Assembly: GCA_023055505.1 (NCBI GenBank)
Contig: JALIRH010000030.1
Coordinates: 7,436,001-7,500,000 of the forward strand
Origin: Callipepla californica brunnescens
Taxonomy: Eukaryota > Chordata > Aves > Galliformes > Odontophoridae
Direction: 5' to 3'
DNA length: 64,000 bases
The translations under genes were made by a program, and so were the position numbers. The notes below the pieces were generated by a model. That model had not been told where the DNA came from. It made no database searches and saw only the letters and a list, made by a program, of their open reading frames with translations. Shown one piece after another: positions 24,377 through 35,047 of the stretch. Position 1 is the first letter of the stretch. Every line of letters begins with the position of its first letter.

Positions 24377-25974
24377 ATGTCCTTCATTTGGAGCATTTTC
24401 AAATGGGACTGGGGGAAAACAGAACAGGTTGCTTTCCAGCAAGCAAAACAGGCGGTGAAACAAGCCCAGGCATTGGGTATATTCGATCCTACCCTCCCAG
24501 CTGAATTGGATGTTCATGTTACTCAGGATGGCTTTGGCTGGGGCCTGTGGCAACATCAGAGTTCTGTTCGGACTCCCATTGGATTTTGGTCTGGGGTCTG
24601 GCATGGAGCAGAAGAAAGATATAGTATGATTGAAAAACAGTTGTTGGCTGCCTATACTGCATTGCAAGCGGTAGAGCCAATAACCCAGACGGCTGAAGTC
24701 GTAGTTAAGACCACTCTTCCAACTCAGGGGTGGGTAAGAGATCTGACCCACCTCCCTAAGACAGGGGTGGCCCAGGCACAGACGGTGGCACGATGGGTCG
24801 CCTATCTCAGCCTGAGGAGTAGTCTGTCTTCCTCACCACTGTAAAAAGAGCTCCAAAAGATTCTAGGCCCAGTGACGTATCACAGTGATGCACAAAAACA
24901 AATCTTGGTTGCTTCGCCAGAGAAGAGTCCCGTCCAGGAAGGAGAATATCCCATTCCTGAAGATGCCTGGTACACGGATGGGTCCAGCAAGGGCAACCCA
25001 AGTAAGTGGAGAGCAGAAGCATACCATCCTGCTACAGACACAATATGGTTTGAAGAGGGGATGGTCAAAGCAGCCAGTGGGCAGAGCTGCGGGCTGTGTG
25101 GATTGTTATAACCAAAGAACCTGGTGACGGTATCCTGAATATCTGCACAGATAGTTGGGCTGTGTACCGGGGGCTCACTCTTTGGATTGCACAGTGGGCT
25201 ACCCAGGACTGGACTATCCGCTCCCGACCAATCTGGGGCAAAGATATGTGGTTAGACATATGGAATACAGTTAAACACAGAACTGTACGTGTCTACCATG
25301 TTTCTGGTCACCGACCCCTACAGTCACCAGGAAATGATGAAGCCGACACACTGGCCCGAGTTAGATGGGTTGAGAACTCACCATCTGAGAACATCGCCTA
25401 CTGGTTACATCAAAAGCTGCGGCATGCTGGACAGAAGACCTCGTGGGCAGCTGCCAAAGCATGGGGACTGCCCGTACAATTATCGGACGTAGCTCAAGCA
25501 TGCCGAGACTGTGATGCCTGCTCCAGAATGAGACCGAGGTCGTTGCCTGAAACTACAGCCCATCTTGCTAGAGGACACAATCCTCTACAGCGATGACAGG
25601 TTGATTATATTGGGCCCCTCCCTCGATCTGAGGGGGCGAGATATGCCCTAACCTGTGTTGACACCGCGAGTGGGCTATTGCAGGCCTACCCAGTACCAAA
25701 AGCCAACCAGGCATATACTATCAAGGCACTCACAAGATTGATGGCTGCCTATGGGACACCACAAGTCATTGAGAGCAACCAAGGGACTCATTTCACGGGT
25801 GCAATGATACAACGCTGGGCAGAAGAGAACAATATTGAGTGGCGATTCCACCTGCCATACAATCCAACGGGGGCAGGCCTTCTTGAGCGTTATAATGGCA
25901 TTCTCAAGGCTGCCCTGAAGACAGACTCTCAGTCTCTGCAGGGGTGGACGAAGAGACTCCACAAAACCCTTTGA
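24377..25974 (+). pseudogene. Chimeric gag-pol frame of ERV B unit 2 (RT C-terminus, RNase H, integrase)
   Basis: The first ten gag-like codons (start at 24377) are joined in frame to the end of RT (FQQAKQAVKQAQALGIFD). RNase H follows: DTGSS-type TDGSSKGNP near 24977 and ICTDSWAVY near 25142. Integrase follows with CRDCDACSRMRP, DYIGPL, the acidic residue in ESNQGTHF and GLLERYNG. Stops are at 24842-24844, in a frame change near 25060-25090, at 25595 and at 25972-25974. In integrase the second acidic catalytic position reads N (ESNQGTHF) where ERV C has D. About 2.8 kb of gag, protease and RT are absent. Confidence 0.8.
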
Positions 25975-26013
25975 GATCTGAATGAAAGACCTAGTGATGG
26001 CAGACCCAGTGCC

Positions 26014-26530
26014 TTGAAAATGTTGCAAACAACATGGGCCTCCCCACTTAGGATCCAAATTACAGGTACGGATAATGAGGTAAGACCTCAGACTGGCCGT
26101 GAGAACAATCTTCTGCTCCCTGCCCCTGAGAACCTAAGACCAGGTACCAATAAAATAAGATGGCCTTGGAAGGTGCAGGTAGGACCACGATGGTGTGGCC
26201 TACTTGCACCTTGGGGGAGATTGTTGGAGGTGGGAGGTTCGGTAGTCCCTTCGGTAATTGGTACATGGCCTACTGATATTGTGGTCAACACTCCAGTCTT
26301 TATTCCTAAAGGAACCCCTATCATGTCTCTGTGACAGATCAGGACGCCCCCTTTAGTGCCTGATCTAATTGTGCGGCCACAGACATCGGGCCAAAAAGTT
26401 TGGTACGGGCAGCCAGGGCATGCCCCTGTACAAGCTGAAGTGTTGACCCAAGACAGGAATACGGCCTGTATAGTGCCCTGGAGGGCGGACCTCCCCCTCT
26501 TGGTACCTTTGAAACATCTATATTACTCCC
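26014..26530 (+). pseudogene. Post-integrase (dUTPase-like) region of ERV B unit 2
   Basis: In the same frame as integrase, after the TGA at 25972. It contains NNLLLPAPENLRPGTNKIR, GLLAPWGRLLEVGG, SVIGTWPTDIVVNTPVFI and KGTPIMSL, then a TGA at 26332-26334, then VWYGQPGHAPVQAEVL to HLYYSL. A dUTPase origin is inferred from motif spacing only. The TGA after MSL is shared with ERV C but absent in ERV A and in ERV B unit 1. Confidence 0.5.
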
Positions 26531-26864
26531 TGTGAGTCCATGAGTCACCGGAGGGAACCAAATGATGCTGCAGAGTTCCAGAGTTGCTATAAGATCATGT
26601 GCAACATCCGGTGATGGTCTACCTGGGACTGATGGAGAGTAGGACGGACCTGCACAACATGACTGCGTGCTTCCAGTAGACACCACCGAGCACTGGCCCA
26701 AGGAAGAACACGAGCCATATGATGATCATCACTCATCCCAGATTACATCGATACACATCGCGACGGGTTATTATGTAAAGCGTCGCGATATATTGGGTCT
26801 CTGTATTAAGGAGGGCTCAACCTATAATTACTTAATCAGTGGTTCATGTCGTGAAGGGGTGGAG
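26531..26864 (+). other. ERV B pre-LTR region with polypurine tract
   Basis: This non-coding-looking stretch of about 330 bp is conserved at 11280-11591 and 54160-54488. It ends with GAAGGGGTGGAG (26853-26864), the primer for plus-strand synthesis. A 93-codon ORF (26667-26948) runs through it into the LTR and is similarly open at 54291-54572. No env is present. Confidence 0.6.
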
Positions 26865-27201
26865 TGTATGGGAACTGTGGAATCACGGCCTGAACCACTG
26901 ATTGATCACCTGAGGCAAGCCCTGAGTCAGCTGCAGGGGCACAACTGAGTGTGATTGGAAGGGGTGGAGTTTGACTCCACCTCTCCCAAGACCCCATTTA
27001 AGGGCTGACCACCAGCAGGGAAGGATCTCTTGTTGGAGATCCCTCCCTGGTGGAGTTATCGGCAAGCCTCAACCATCAGCAAGGTGAGCCAATCTCTTTT
27101 GCTATTATTTTGTATAACATCTACTTAAAGCCTACCAAAAATATACCATCCTTTCGCACTAACTTCCTTGAAGTGCTTTCCTTGGGGTTATTTGCCCTAC
27201 A
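26865..27201 (+). repeat. ERV B last LTR (B3)
   Basis: A 337 bp family 1 LTR runs from TGTATGGGAACTG to GCCCTACA. It directly abuts a CR1 fragment at 27202. Block D, which flanks B1 on the left, does not resume here, so the right flank was rearranged or the right end comes from another insertion. Confidence 0.88.
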
Positions 27202-27508
27202 AGGGGGTCGGCCTCTTCTCCCAGGTAACTAATGACAGGACGAGAGGGAATGGCCACAAGTTGTGCTGGGGAAGATTTAGATTAGACTTGAGGAAAAATT
27301 TTTTCTCTGAGAGAGTGGTCCGGCACTGGAATGGCCTGCCTAGGGAGGTGGTTGAGGCACCGTCCCTAGCACTGTTCAAGAAGCGTTTAGATGAGGTGCT
27401 GAGGGATTTGATTTAGTAGCTTGGTGGGTAGGGATGGTGGTGTGAGGAAGGTTGGACTAGATGATCTTGTAGGTCCTTTCCAACCTAATGTATCTATGAA
27501 TCTATGAA
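27202..27508 (+). mobile_element. CR1-3, 3'-end fragment
   Basis: It matches 9175-9480 from GGGGGTCGGCCTCTTCTCCC to the tail TCTATGAATCTATGAATC. It encodes only the last 80 codons of ORF2 ([20 protein letters not shown]). The element starts at the end of LTR B3, and its tail merges into the minisatellite. Confidence 0.85.
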
Positions 27509-30204
27509 TCTATGATCCCTAGGGCCCCACTGAGTTCTATGGCCCCGTTGAATCCTACGGCCCCGTTGAATCCTACGGTCCCGTTGAATCCTACGGTCCC
27601 GTTGAATCCTACGGTCCCGTTGAATCCTACGGTCCCGTTGAATCCTACGGCCCCGTTGAATCCTACGGCCCCGTTGAATCCTACGGCCCCGTTGAATCCT
27701 ACGGCCCCGTTGAATCCTACGGCCCCGTTGAATCCTACGGCCCCGTTGAATCCTACGGCCCCGTTGAATCCTACGGCCCCGTTGAATCCTACGGCCCCGT
27801 TGAATCCTACGGCCCCGTTGAATCCTACGGCCCCGTTGATCCCTACGGCCCCGTTGAATCCTACGGCCCCGTTGATTCAAAATGTCCCATTGATCCCGAT
27901 GGCCCCTTTGAGTTCTATGGCCCCATTGATCCCTATGGCCTCATTGATCCCTATGGCCCCAATGATTCCTATGTCCCCATTGATTCCTAAAGTCCCATTG
28001 ATCCCTACGGCACCATTGAGTTCTATGGCCCCATTGAGTTCTAAGGCCCCTTTTATTCCTTAGTTCCCATTGATCCCTATGGCCCCACTGATCCCTATGG
28101 CCCCACTGATCCCTATGGCCCCACTGATCCCTATGGCCCCACTGATCCCTATGGCCCCATTGATTCATATGGCCCCACTGATTCCTATGGCCACATTGAT
28201 CTTTATGGCCACTTTGAGTTCTATGGCCCCACTGATTCCTATGGCCTCACTTATTCTTATGGTCTCATTGATCCCTATGGCCCCATTGATCCCTATGGCC
28301 CCTTTGATCTTTATAGCTCCGTTGATCCCTATGGCCCCGTTGATCCCTATGGCTCCATTGATCCCTATGGCTCCATTGTTCCCTATTACCCCATTGAGTT
28401 CTATAACCGCATTGATCCCTATGGCCCCATTGATCCCTATGGCCCCATTGATCCCTATGGCCCCATTGATCCCTATGGCCCCATTGATCCCTATGGCCCC
28501 ATTGATCCCTATGGCCCCATTGATCCCTATGGCCCCATTGATCCCTATGGCCCCATTGATCCCTATGGCCCCATTGAGTTCTATGACCCCATTGAGTTCT
28601 ATGGCTCCATTGACTCCTATGGCCACATTGAGTTCTATGGCCCCATTGATTCCTATGGCCCCATTCATCTCTATGGCCCCATTCATCTCTATGGCCCCAC
28701 TGAGTTCTATGGCCCCACTGAGTTCTATGGCCCCACTGATTCCTATCGTCCCATTGATTCCTATCGTCCCATTGATCCCTATGGCCCCATTGATCCCTAT
28801 GGCCCCAATGATCCCTATGGACCCATTGATCCCTATGGCTTCATTGATCCCTATTGCCCCATTGAGTTCTATGGCCGCATGAATTCCTATGGCCCCATTG
28901 ATCCCTAGGGCCCCATTGATCCCTAGGGCCCCGTTGATCCCTAGGGCCCCATTGATCCCTAGGGCCCCGTTGATCCCTAGGGCCCCATTGATCCCTAGGG
29001 CCCCGTTGATCCCTAGGGCCCCGTTGATTCCTAGGGCCCCGTTGATTCCTAGGGCCCCGTTGATTCCTAGGGCCCCGTTGATTCCTATGGCCCCGTTGAT
29101 TCCTATGGCCCCGTTGATTCCTATGGTCCCATTGTGTTCTATGGCCCCTTTGATCCCTAAGGGCCCATTGTTCCCTATTGCCCCATTGTTCCCTATGGCC
29201 CCATTGTTCCCTATGGCTCCACTGAGTTCTATGGCCTCATTGATCCCTATGGCCTCATTGATCCCTATGGCCTCATTGATCGTTGTGGCCCCATAGATCC
29301 CTATGTCCCCATTGATTCCTATGTCCCCATTGATTCCTATGGCCCCTTTGATCCCTACGATCCCTTTGATTCCTATGGCCACATTGATTCCTGTGACCCC
29401 ATTGATCCCTATGGCCCCATTGATCCCTATGGCCCCATTGATCCCTATGGCCCCATTGATCCCTATGGCCCCACTGATCCCTATGGCCCCACTGATTCCT
29501 ATGGCCCCACTGATTCCTATGGCCCCACTGATTCCTATGGCCCCATTGATCACTATGGTTCCATTGATCCCTATGGCCCCATTGATCTTTATGGCCACAT
29601 TGATTCCTATGACCCCATTGATTCCTATGGCCTCATTGAGTTCTATGGCCCCATTGAATTTTATGTTCCCATTGATCCCTGTGGCCCCATTGTTCCTTGT
29701 GGCCCCATTGATCCCTATGCCCCATCGATCCCTATGGCCCCATCGATCCCTATGGCCCCATCGATCCTTATGGCCCCATTGTTTCCTAAGTCCCCACTGA
29801 TCCCTACGGCCCCACTGATCCCTACGGCCCCACTGATCCCTACGGCCCCACTGATCCCTACGGCCCCACTGATCCCTACGGCCCCACTGATCCCTACGGC
29901 CCCATTGATTCCTACGGCCCCATTGATTCCTACGGCCCCATTGATTCCTACGGCCCCATTGATCCCTATGGCCCCATTGATCCCTATGGCCCCATTGATC
30001 CCTATGGCCCCATTGATTCCTATGGCCCCATTGATTCCTATGGCCCCATTGATTCCTATGGCCCCATTGATTCCTATGGCCCCATTGAGTTCTATGGCTC
30101 CATTGATCCCTATAGCCCCATTGATCCGTATGGCCCCATTGAGTTCTAAGGCCCCATTGAATTCTATGGCCCTTTTGATACCTAAGGCCCCATTGATTCC
30201 TATG
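27509..30204. repeat. 18-bp minisatellite, about 150 units
   Basis: The unit is GGCCCCATTGATCCCTAT with variants. Blocks of near-identical variants are visible: GTTGAATCCTAC at about 27540-27890, ATTGATCCCTAT at 28410-28570, GTTGATCCCTAG at 28900-29060, and ACTGATCCCTAC at 29790-29900. Because 18 is divisible by three, long frames stay open on both strands (hexapeptides PLIPMA on plus, INGAIG on minus; up to 477 codons at 28165-29598 minus). These frames have no other sequence and are read as repeat artefacts. The array starts in the CR1-3 tail and stops at an LTR. Confidence 0.92.
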
Positions 30205-30473
30205 TGTCGTGGTTTTGTGATTTGTTGGTACTGGTATTCCACATCATGGCATCATGTAGTGCATTGGGAATCAGAGAGAACTACATTCCCCAGAGGACTT
30301 TGCAATGCTTTTTTTTTTTTTTTTTCACGTGTTTTCCGCTCAGAGGGAACAGATAAAAACCCTCTGCGGTCACGGGACGTTCTCTCTCTTTCCTCTAGGA
30401 TCACTTAGGAGTGGGTGCTCGCTGCCATCCGCCTTCAGCGTTAGCGTAAGGCCTTCGGTTTATCGGGCACTCA

Positions 30474-30504
<31 letters not shown>

Positions 30505-30756
30505 GTTTTGTTTGATTCATTGGGCTTAATTCCAAATTGTATTGCATTATATTGTGTTATTTACTTCCTGATGTCTTATTTAGTAAATTAGCTTTTCCCC
30601 CTCAGATCATTGCCGCTGTTTTTTTTCGGGGCTCATCTCCCTTTTTTCCTTTTCCCTTTTCCCTTTCCCCCTTCCCCCTGTCCGGGGTGTGGGCCTGTGG
30701 GTCTCCTTCCTCGGTTGTTGCGGGGCCGGGCCGGGCCGGCTCGCAAACCCCTGACA
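30205..30756 (+). repeat. 5' LTR of the ERV-L-like provirus
   Basis: It starts TGTCGTGG and ends CCCCTGACA, 552 bp. It has a long (CT)n run at about 30470-30500 and a pyrimidine-rich U5. The last 350 bp are almost identical to the 3' LTR, but the first 110 bp differ at roughly one base in six. Confidence 0.9.
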
Positions 30757-30760
30757 TTTT

Positions 30761-30778
30761 TGGCGCCCAACGTGGGGC
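30761..30778 (+). other. Primer-binding site, tRNA-Lys type
   Basis: TGGCGCCCAACGTGGGGC begins four bases after the LTR. This is the standard 18-base complement of the tRNA-Lys1,2 3' end. It fixes the orientation and the start of the internal region. Confidence 0.9.
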
Positions 30779-30984
30779 ACGACCAGCTGCCTTAGCCGGG
30801 CAGAGACAAGCTTTTAGAGTAAATCTCTGTCTGTTGTTAACAAGCTTATCTGTACTGCAAGTGCTGTACGGCAAAACACGACCTTGAAGTCCGGGCGTAC
30901 TGCCAGTCGTTTTGGGATATCTGTAAACTTCTTTTGGGTACTGCCAGATTGTTTTAGTACAAGAAAAAAAAAAAAATAATAAAA

Positions 30985-31551
30985 ATGTCTTTTCTGTTTC
31001 TGTTAAAACTGCCCTTACAGGGATTGTACTTCACCGCTTTTTCCCTCTTAATGCTCAAAACGTACTGGAACTTGGTTAAGTTTGCCATTCTGTTCCATTG
31101 GTTCTGGTCCCTATATGATAAATTAAAGGCAATGATAGAGGCACCTGCCAGATACCAGGGCACCCCAGCTAATGGAACAAACGATAACATGTTAACGAAC
31201 CATGTGATGTTTGAATGGGTATCCAGATTCCCCTCTCAGTTTTTTATGAATTTTCAAGATCACAGCTTAGGGATGGTGTTAATAATTGGGATATTAGTCC
31301 TCCTGCATGTAGTAGCACTTTACATCATGTGCAGGAAGCTTCTCCCAGAAACAGAGAATGTTGAATGGCAGGGAGAGTGGAGAGTTTTAGGAAAGAAATT
31401 AGAAGCATGGGGACACCCGGTGTCATGGGATTTTTCTCCTGAACAATTGCAGGATCCTGAGGAGCTAGGCCTGTATCTGAGTAAAGGGTGTTGCGGCTCA
31501 GAAAGATCTGAGGTGGAACAGCTTATTTGGGGCTTGGCTTATGCTTACTGA
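30985..31551 (+). pseudogene. Hydrophobic N-terminal part of gag (ERV-L-like provirus)
   Basis: A 188-codon ORF begins at the first ATG after the leader. Residues 3-45 are strongly hydrophobic (LLKLPLQGLYFTAFSLLML...) and residues 97-116 form a second membrane-like segment (MVLIIGILVLLHVVALYIMC). The C-terminal third is charged. It ends at a TGA (31549-31551) that lies in the same frame as the gag ORF beginning at 31567, so I read it as the N-terminal gag domain cut by a stop, not a separate gene. A matrix domain with membrane-spanning segments is unusual. Confidence 0.6.
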
Positions 31552-31566
31552 GGTTTATATACTATT

Positions 31567-32499
31567 ATGAAGAGAGAGAGTGTCCAAACTGAGGCCCAAA
31601 CCAAAGAGGAAAACCTCCCGGTCACACCTGACCAGCCAAAGGAAGCACCAGTATCAAAGTCAGTTGCCCCTGTGGAAGGCAAGAAATGGAAACGTGTGTC
31701 CTCGCGCCTAGAACGCAAAGAAGAGGTGCCGAAAGAAGAGGAAGATATAGGTGAGGGGGTGGCCACAACCCCACCACCATCGAGAAAGGCAACAAAGAAA
31801 AGTGAGAGACATGTAGAAGAAAGTGATGATGAAGGTGAAGAGAAAGTTAAAGTTACGACGTTTCATCGGCCCATGAAAATGTCTGAGATCCAAGGCTCAA
31901 GAAAGGAGTTTGTTCGACGTCCGGATGAGAGTATTGTCACTTGGTTGCTTCGGTGTTGGGACAACGGGGCCAACAGTGTGTCCCTTGATAGTAACGAAGC
32001 TCGCCAACTAGGAAACATTGCCCGAGATCCGGCTGTCGACAGAGGAATCAGCAGGTATATGGATGGAATCGCCAGCCTCTGGCAACGAATGCTAGTAGCT
32101 GTGAGGGAAAGATATCCCTACAAGAGTGACCTGGCACCTAAAGTGAAAAGATGGAAAACTATTGAGGAAGGCATCCAGTATTTGAGAGAAACAGCTGTGG
32201 TGGAAATGCTGTATGATCCCACGTTTGATCCTGACGATCGGGACCATGATCCGGAGAAAGTAAGGAGTACACCCGAAATATGTCAGAAGCTTTCAAAGTC
32301 AGCACCAGAAAGGTACGCCGGTACACTAGTGACAACATTCAACAGGTATGAGGACCAAGACAGAAAACCCCCAGTTTTTGAACTAATTCTTACACTTCAA
32401 AACGTTGAACAAAAATTTCCGCCGCCATACGCGTCCATTTCAGCAATATCAAAGTTGAAGGACAAATGGAAAATGTATTGGGAAAATTATCCCAACTGA
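31567..32499 (+). CDS. Gag (capsid region) of the ERV-L-like provirus
   Basis: A 310-codon ORF has a charged, low-complexity N-terminus (residues 1-95) and a capsid-like remainder: EFVRRPDESIVTWLLRCWDN, YPYKSDLAPKVKRWKT, and APERYAGTLVTTFNRYED. The layout parallels the capsid part of the family 1 gag-like protein (WLLRLWDAGAESV), which suggests distant relationship. Gag would form the particle core. The frame ends at 32499 and is followed by an overlapping frame shifted by -1 (32466-32732). Confidence 0.7.
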   Translation: MKRESVQTEAQTKEENLPVTPDQPKEAPVSKSVAPVEGKKWKRVSSRLERKEEVPKEEEDIGEGVATTPPPSRKATKKSERHVEESDDEGEEKVKVTTFHRPMKMSEIQGSRKEFVRRPDESIVTWLLRCWDNGANSVSLDSNEARQLGNIARDPAVDRGISRYMDGIASLWQRMLVAVRERYPYKSDLAPKVKRWKTIEEGIQYLRETAVVEMLYDPTFDPDDRDHDPEKVRSTPEICQKLSKSAPERYAGTLVTTFNRYEDQDRKPPVFELILTLQNVEQKFPPPYASISAISKLKDKWKMYWENYPN

Positions 32500-33104
32500 T
32501 TGATAGGGTTGAATCGGTTGCAGCTATCAGAAGCAAACGCCGTCCTGCTCGAGCAAATGACAGTACTAACTTCACGTCGCGCGCGGCTTTGTGGAGTTAC
32601 TTACGTGCAAATGGAGAAGATATGAAGGAATGGCATCAAAAACCCACCCCTGCACTGCAAGCACGGGTGAGAGAATTACAACACAGACCAACTACCAGTG
32701 AAATTGTTCCCGTCACTAAAGGTAACGAATAGAGGGGCCCTGCCCTCAGCCAGAGGAGGGAGAGGGATAATAGAGTGTATTGGACTGTGTGGATTCGGTG
32801 GCCTGGCACATCAAACCCACAGAAATATGAGGCACTGGTGGATACTGGTGCACAATGTACTCTAATGCCTTCAAGTTATAAAGGGGCAGAATTGATTCAT
32901 ATCTCTGGAGTGACTGGGGGCTCTCAGGAATTGTCTGTGCTGGAGGAAGAAATAAGCCTCACGGGTAAAGACTGGCAGAAGCATCCTATTGTGACCGGAC
33001 AGGGGGCCCCATGCATACTTGGTATAGACTATCTCAGAAGGGGGCACTTTAAGGATCCCAAGGGGTATCGATGGGCTTTTGGAATAGCTACTGTGGACAC
33101 ATAA
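32466..33104 (+). pseudogene. Protease frame of the ERV-L-like provirus
   Basis: The frame overlaps the end of gag by 34 bases in the -1 phase, has one TAG at 32730-32732 and resumes. It contains the aspartic protease active site VDTGAQC near 32840 and the flap and C-terminal blocks (GAPCILGIDYLRR). I found no canonical slippery heptamer by eye. A frame change near 33100 separates it from RT. Confidence 0.7.
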
Positions 33105-33147
33105 GCAACTATCTGTTTTACCTGGCCTGTCAGAAGATCCGTCTGTT

Positions 33148-34320
33148 GTGGGGTTACTACAAGTGGAGGAGCAACAAGTACCAATTGCTACGAAAACCGT
33201 GCACAGATGGCAGTACCGCACCAACAGGGATTCCTTGCTCCCTATTCATAATCTGATTCGTCAGCTAGAGAGCCAGGGAGTGATCAGCAAAACTCACTCC
33301 CCGTTTAACAGCCCCATATGGCCGGTGCGTAAAGCCAATGGAGAATGGAGACTGACGGTAGATTACCGTGGCCTGAATGAAGTCACACCTCCACTGAGTG
33401 CTGCTGTGCTGGACATGCTTCAACTCCAGTATGAACTGGAGTCAAAAGCAGCCAAGTGGTATGCCACCACTGACATTGCTAACGCCTTCTTTTCAATTCC
33501 TCTGGCCACAGAATGCAGGCCACAGTTTGCTTTCACCTGGAAGGGAGTTCAGTACACCTGGCATCATTTACACCAGGGGTGGAGTCACAGCCCAACCATT
33601 TGCCATGGGTTGATCCAAATTGCATTGGAACAGGGCGGTGCTCCTGAGCACTTACAAGACATTGATGACATAATTGTGTGGGGCAATACAGCAGGGGAAG
33701 TTTTTGAGAAAGGAGAGAGAATAATTCAGATCCTCCTGCGAGCTGGCTTCGCTATTAACCGAAGCAAAGTGAAAGGGCCTGCACAGGAAATTCAGTTCCT
33801 AGGAATAAAGCGGCAAGATGGACGTCGTCACATCCCAACAGATGTGACTGACAAAATTATTGCTATGTCTCCACCCACTAGTAAGACAGAGACCCAAGCT
33901 TTTCTGGGTGTAGTGGGCTTTTGGAGAATGCATGTTCCAAACTACAGCCTCATGGTGAGCCCTCTCTTTTGGGTGATGCGGAAGAAGACTGATTTTGTAT
34001 GGGGTCCTGAGCAGCAGCAGGCTTTTGAGCAAATTAAGCAGGAGATAGCCCGTGCCGTGGCCCTGGGGCCAGTGCAGATGGGACAGGATGTAAAGAACAT
34101 CCTCTACACTGCTGCTAGAAAGGAAGGTCCCACTTGGAGTCTGTGGCAAAGAGCCTCTGGGGAGACCCGAGGCCGACCCCTTGGTTTCTGGAGTCGAGCA
34201 TACAGGGGGTCTGAGGAGCGCTACACTCCAACTGAGAAGGAGATCTTAGCCACATACGAGGGGGTTCGAGCTGCTTCCGAAGTAATCGGTACCGAAACGC
34301 AGCTCCTTCTGGCACCTTGA
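33148..34320 (+). pseudogene. Reverse transcriptase of the ERV-L-like provirus
   Basis: The RT blocks are complete and ordered: NSPIWPVRKANGEWRLTVDY, TTDIANAFFSIPL, HQGWSHSPTICHGL, and the catalytic box DIDDIIVWG at 33658. The first residue of the YXDD box is D here. The block FLGVVGFWRMHVPNYS follows. A TGA at 34318-34320 stops the frame before RNase H, which continues in phase. Confidence 0.85.
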
Positions 34321-34326
34321 CTGCCA

Positions 34327-35047
34327 GTGCTGAACTGGATGTTTAAAGGAACAGTTCCCTCTACCCATCATACTACTGATGCCACTTGGAGTAAATGTAT
34401 TGCGCTGATTACACAGCGAGTTCAGATGGGGAACAACAACCGTCCAGGAATCCTGGAGGTGATCATGGACTGGCCTGAAGGTAAAAAGTTTGAAACAACA
34501 CCAGCAGAGGGGGTGTCACGTGCTAAAGAAGCCCCACCATATAATGAACAAACAGAAGATGAAAAGAGATACGCCCTGTTCACAGATGGATCGTGTCGCT
34601 TTGTGGGAAAGCACCGCAAATGGAAATCTGCTGTGTGGAGTCCCGTGCAACAAGTTGCAGAGGCCACTGAAGGCGAAGGAGAATCAAGTCAATTTGCAGA
34701 AGTAAAGGCTGTCCAATTAGCCTTAAATATTGCTGAACGTGAGAGGTGGCCAGTGCTTTATCTTTACGCTGACTCATGGATGGTGGCAAATGCTTTTATG
34801 GGGGTTTTTACAGCAATGGGAACAAAATGGTTGGCAACGGAAGGGTAAACCTATTTGGGCCGCTGAACTGTGGAAAGATATTGCTGCCCGAGTAAAGAAC
34901 ATGGTTGTAAAGGTGCGCCGTGTAGATGCGCATGTTCCTAAGAGCCGGGCGACTGAAGAACAACAAAACAACCACCAGGTAGATCGAGCTGCCAAAGTTA
35001 AGGTGACTCAGACTTGGACTGGCAACATAAGAGTGAATTATTTCTAG
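34327..35047 (+). pseudogene. RNase H of the ERV-L-like provirus
   Basis: Contains FTDGSCRFVGKHRKW, SSQFAEVKAVQLAL and YLYADSWMVANA, the D-E-D catalytic residues of RNase H. One extra base near 34796 shifts the frame. The continuation reads EQNGWQRKGKPIWAAELWKD and VDAHVPKSRATEEQ in the other frame, up to about 35040. The fragment at 11766-12430 is a relative. Confidence 0.8.

Noticed and set aside
27512..29800. Long ORFs (up to 477 codons) across the minisatellite on both strands
   Set aside because: The unit length is a multiple of three and lacks stops in several phases; the products are pure hexapeptide repeats without other sequence.
27509..30204. CRISPR array
   Set aside because: Units are contiguous without unique spacers, and the context is vertebrate.
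32466..32499. Ribosomal slippery site at the gag-protease overlap
   Set aside because: The phase is -1, but no canonical X XXY YYZ heptamer in the gag frame was seen there or near 50760.
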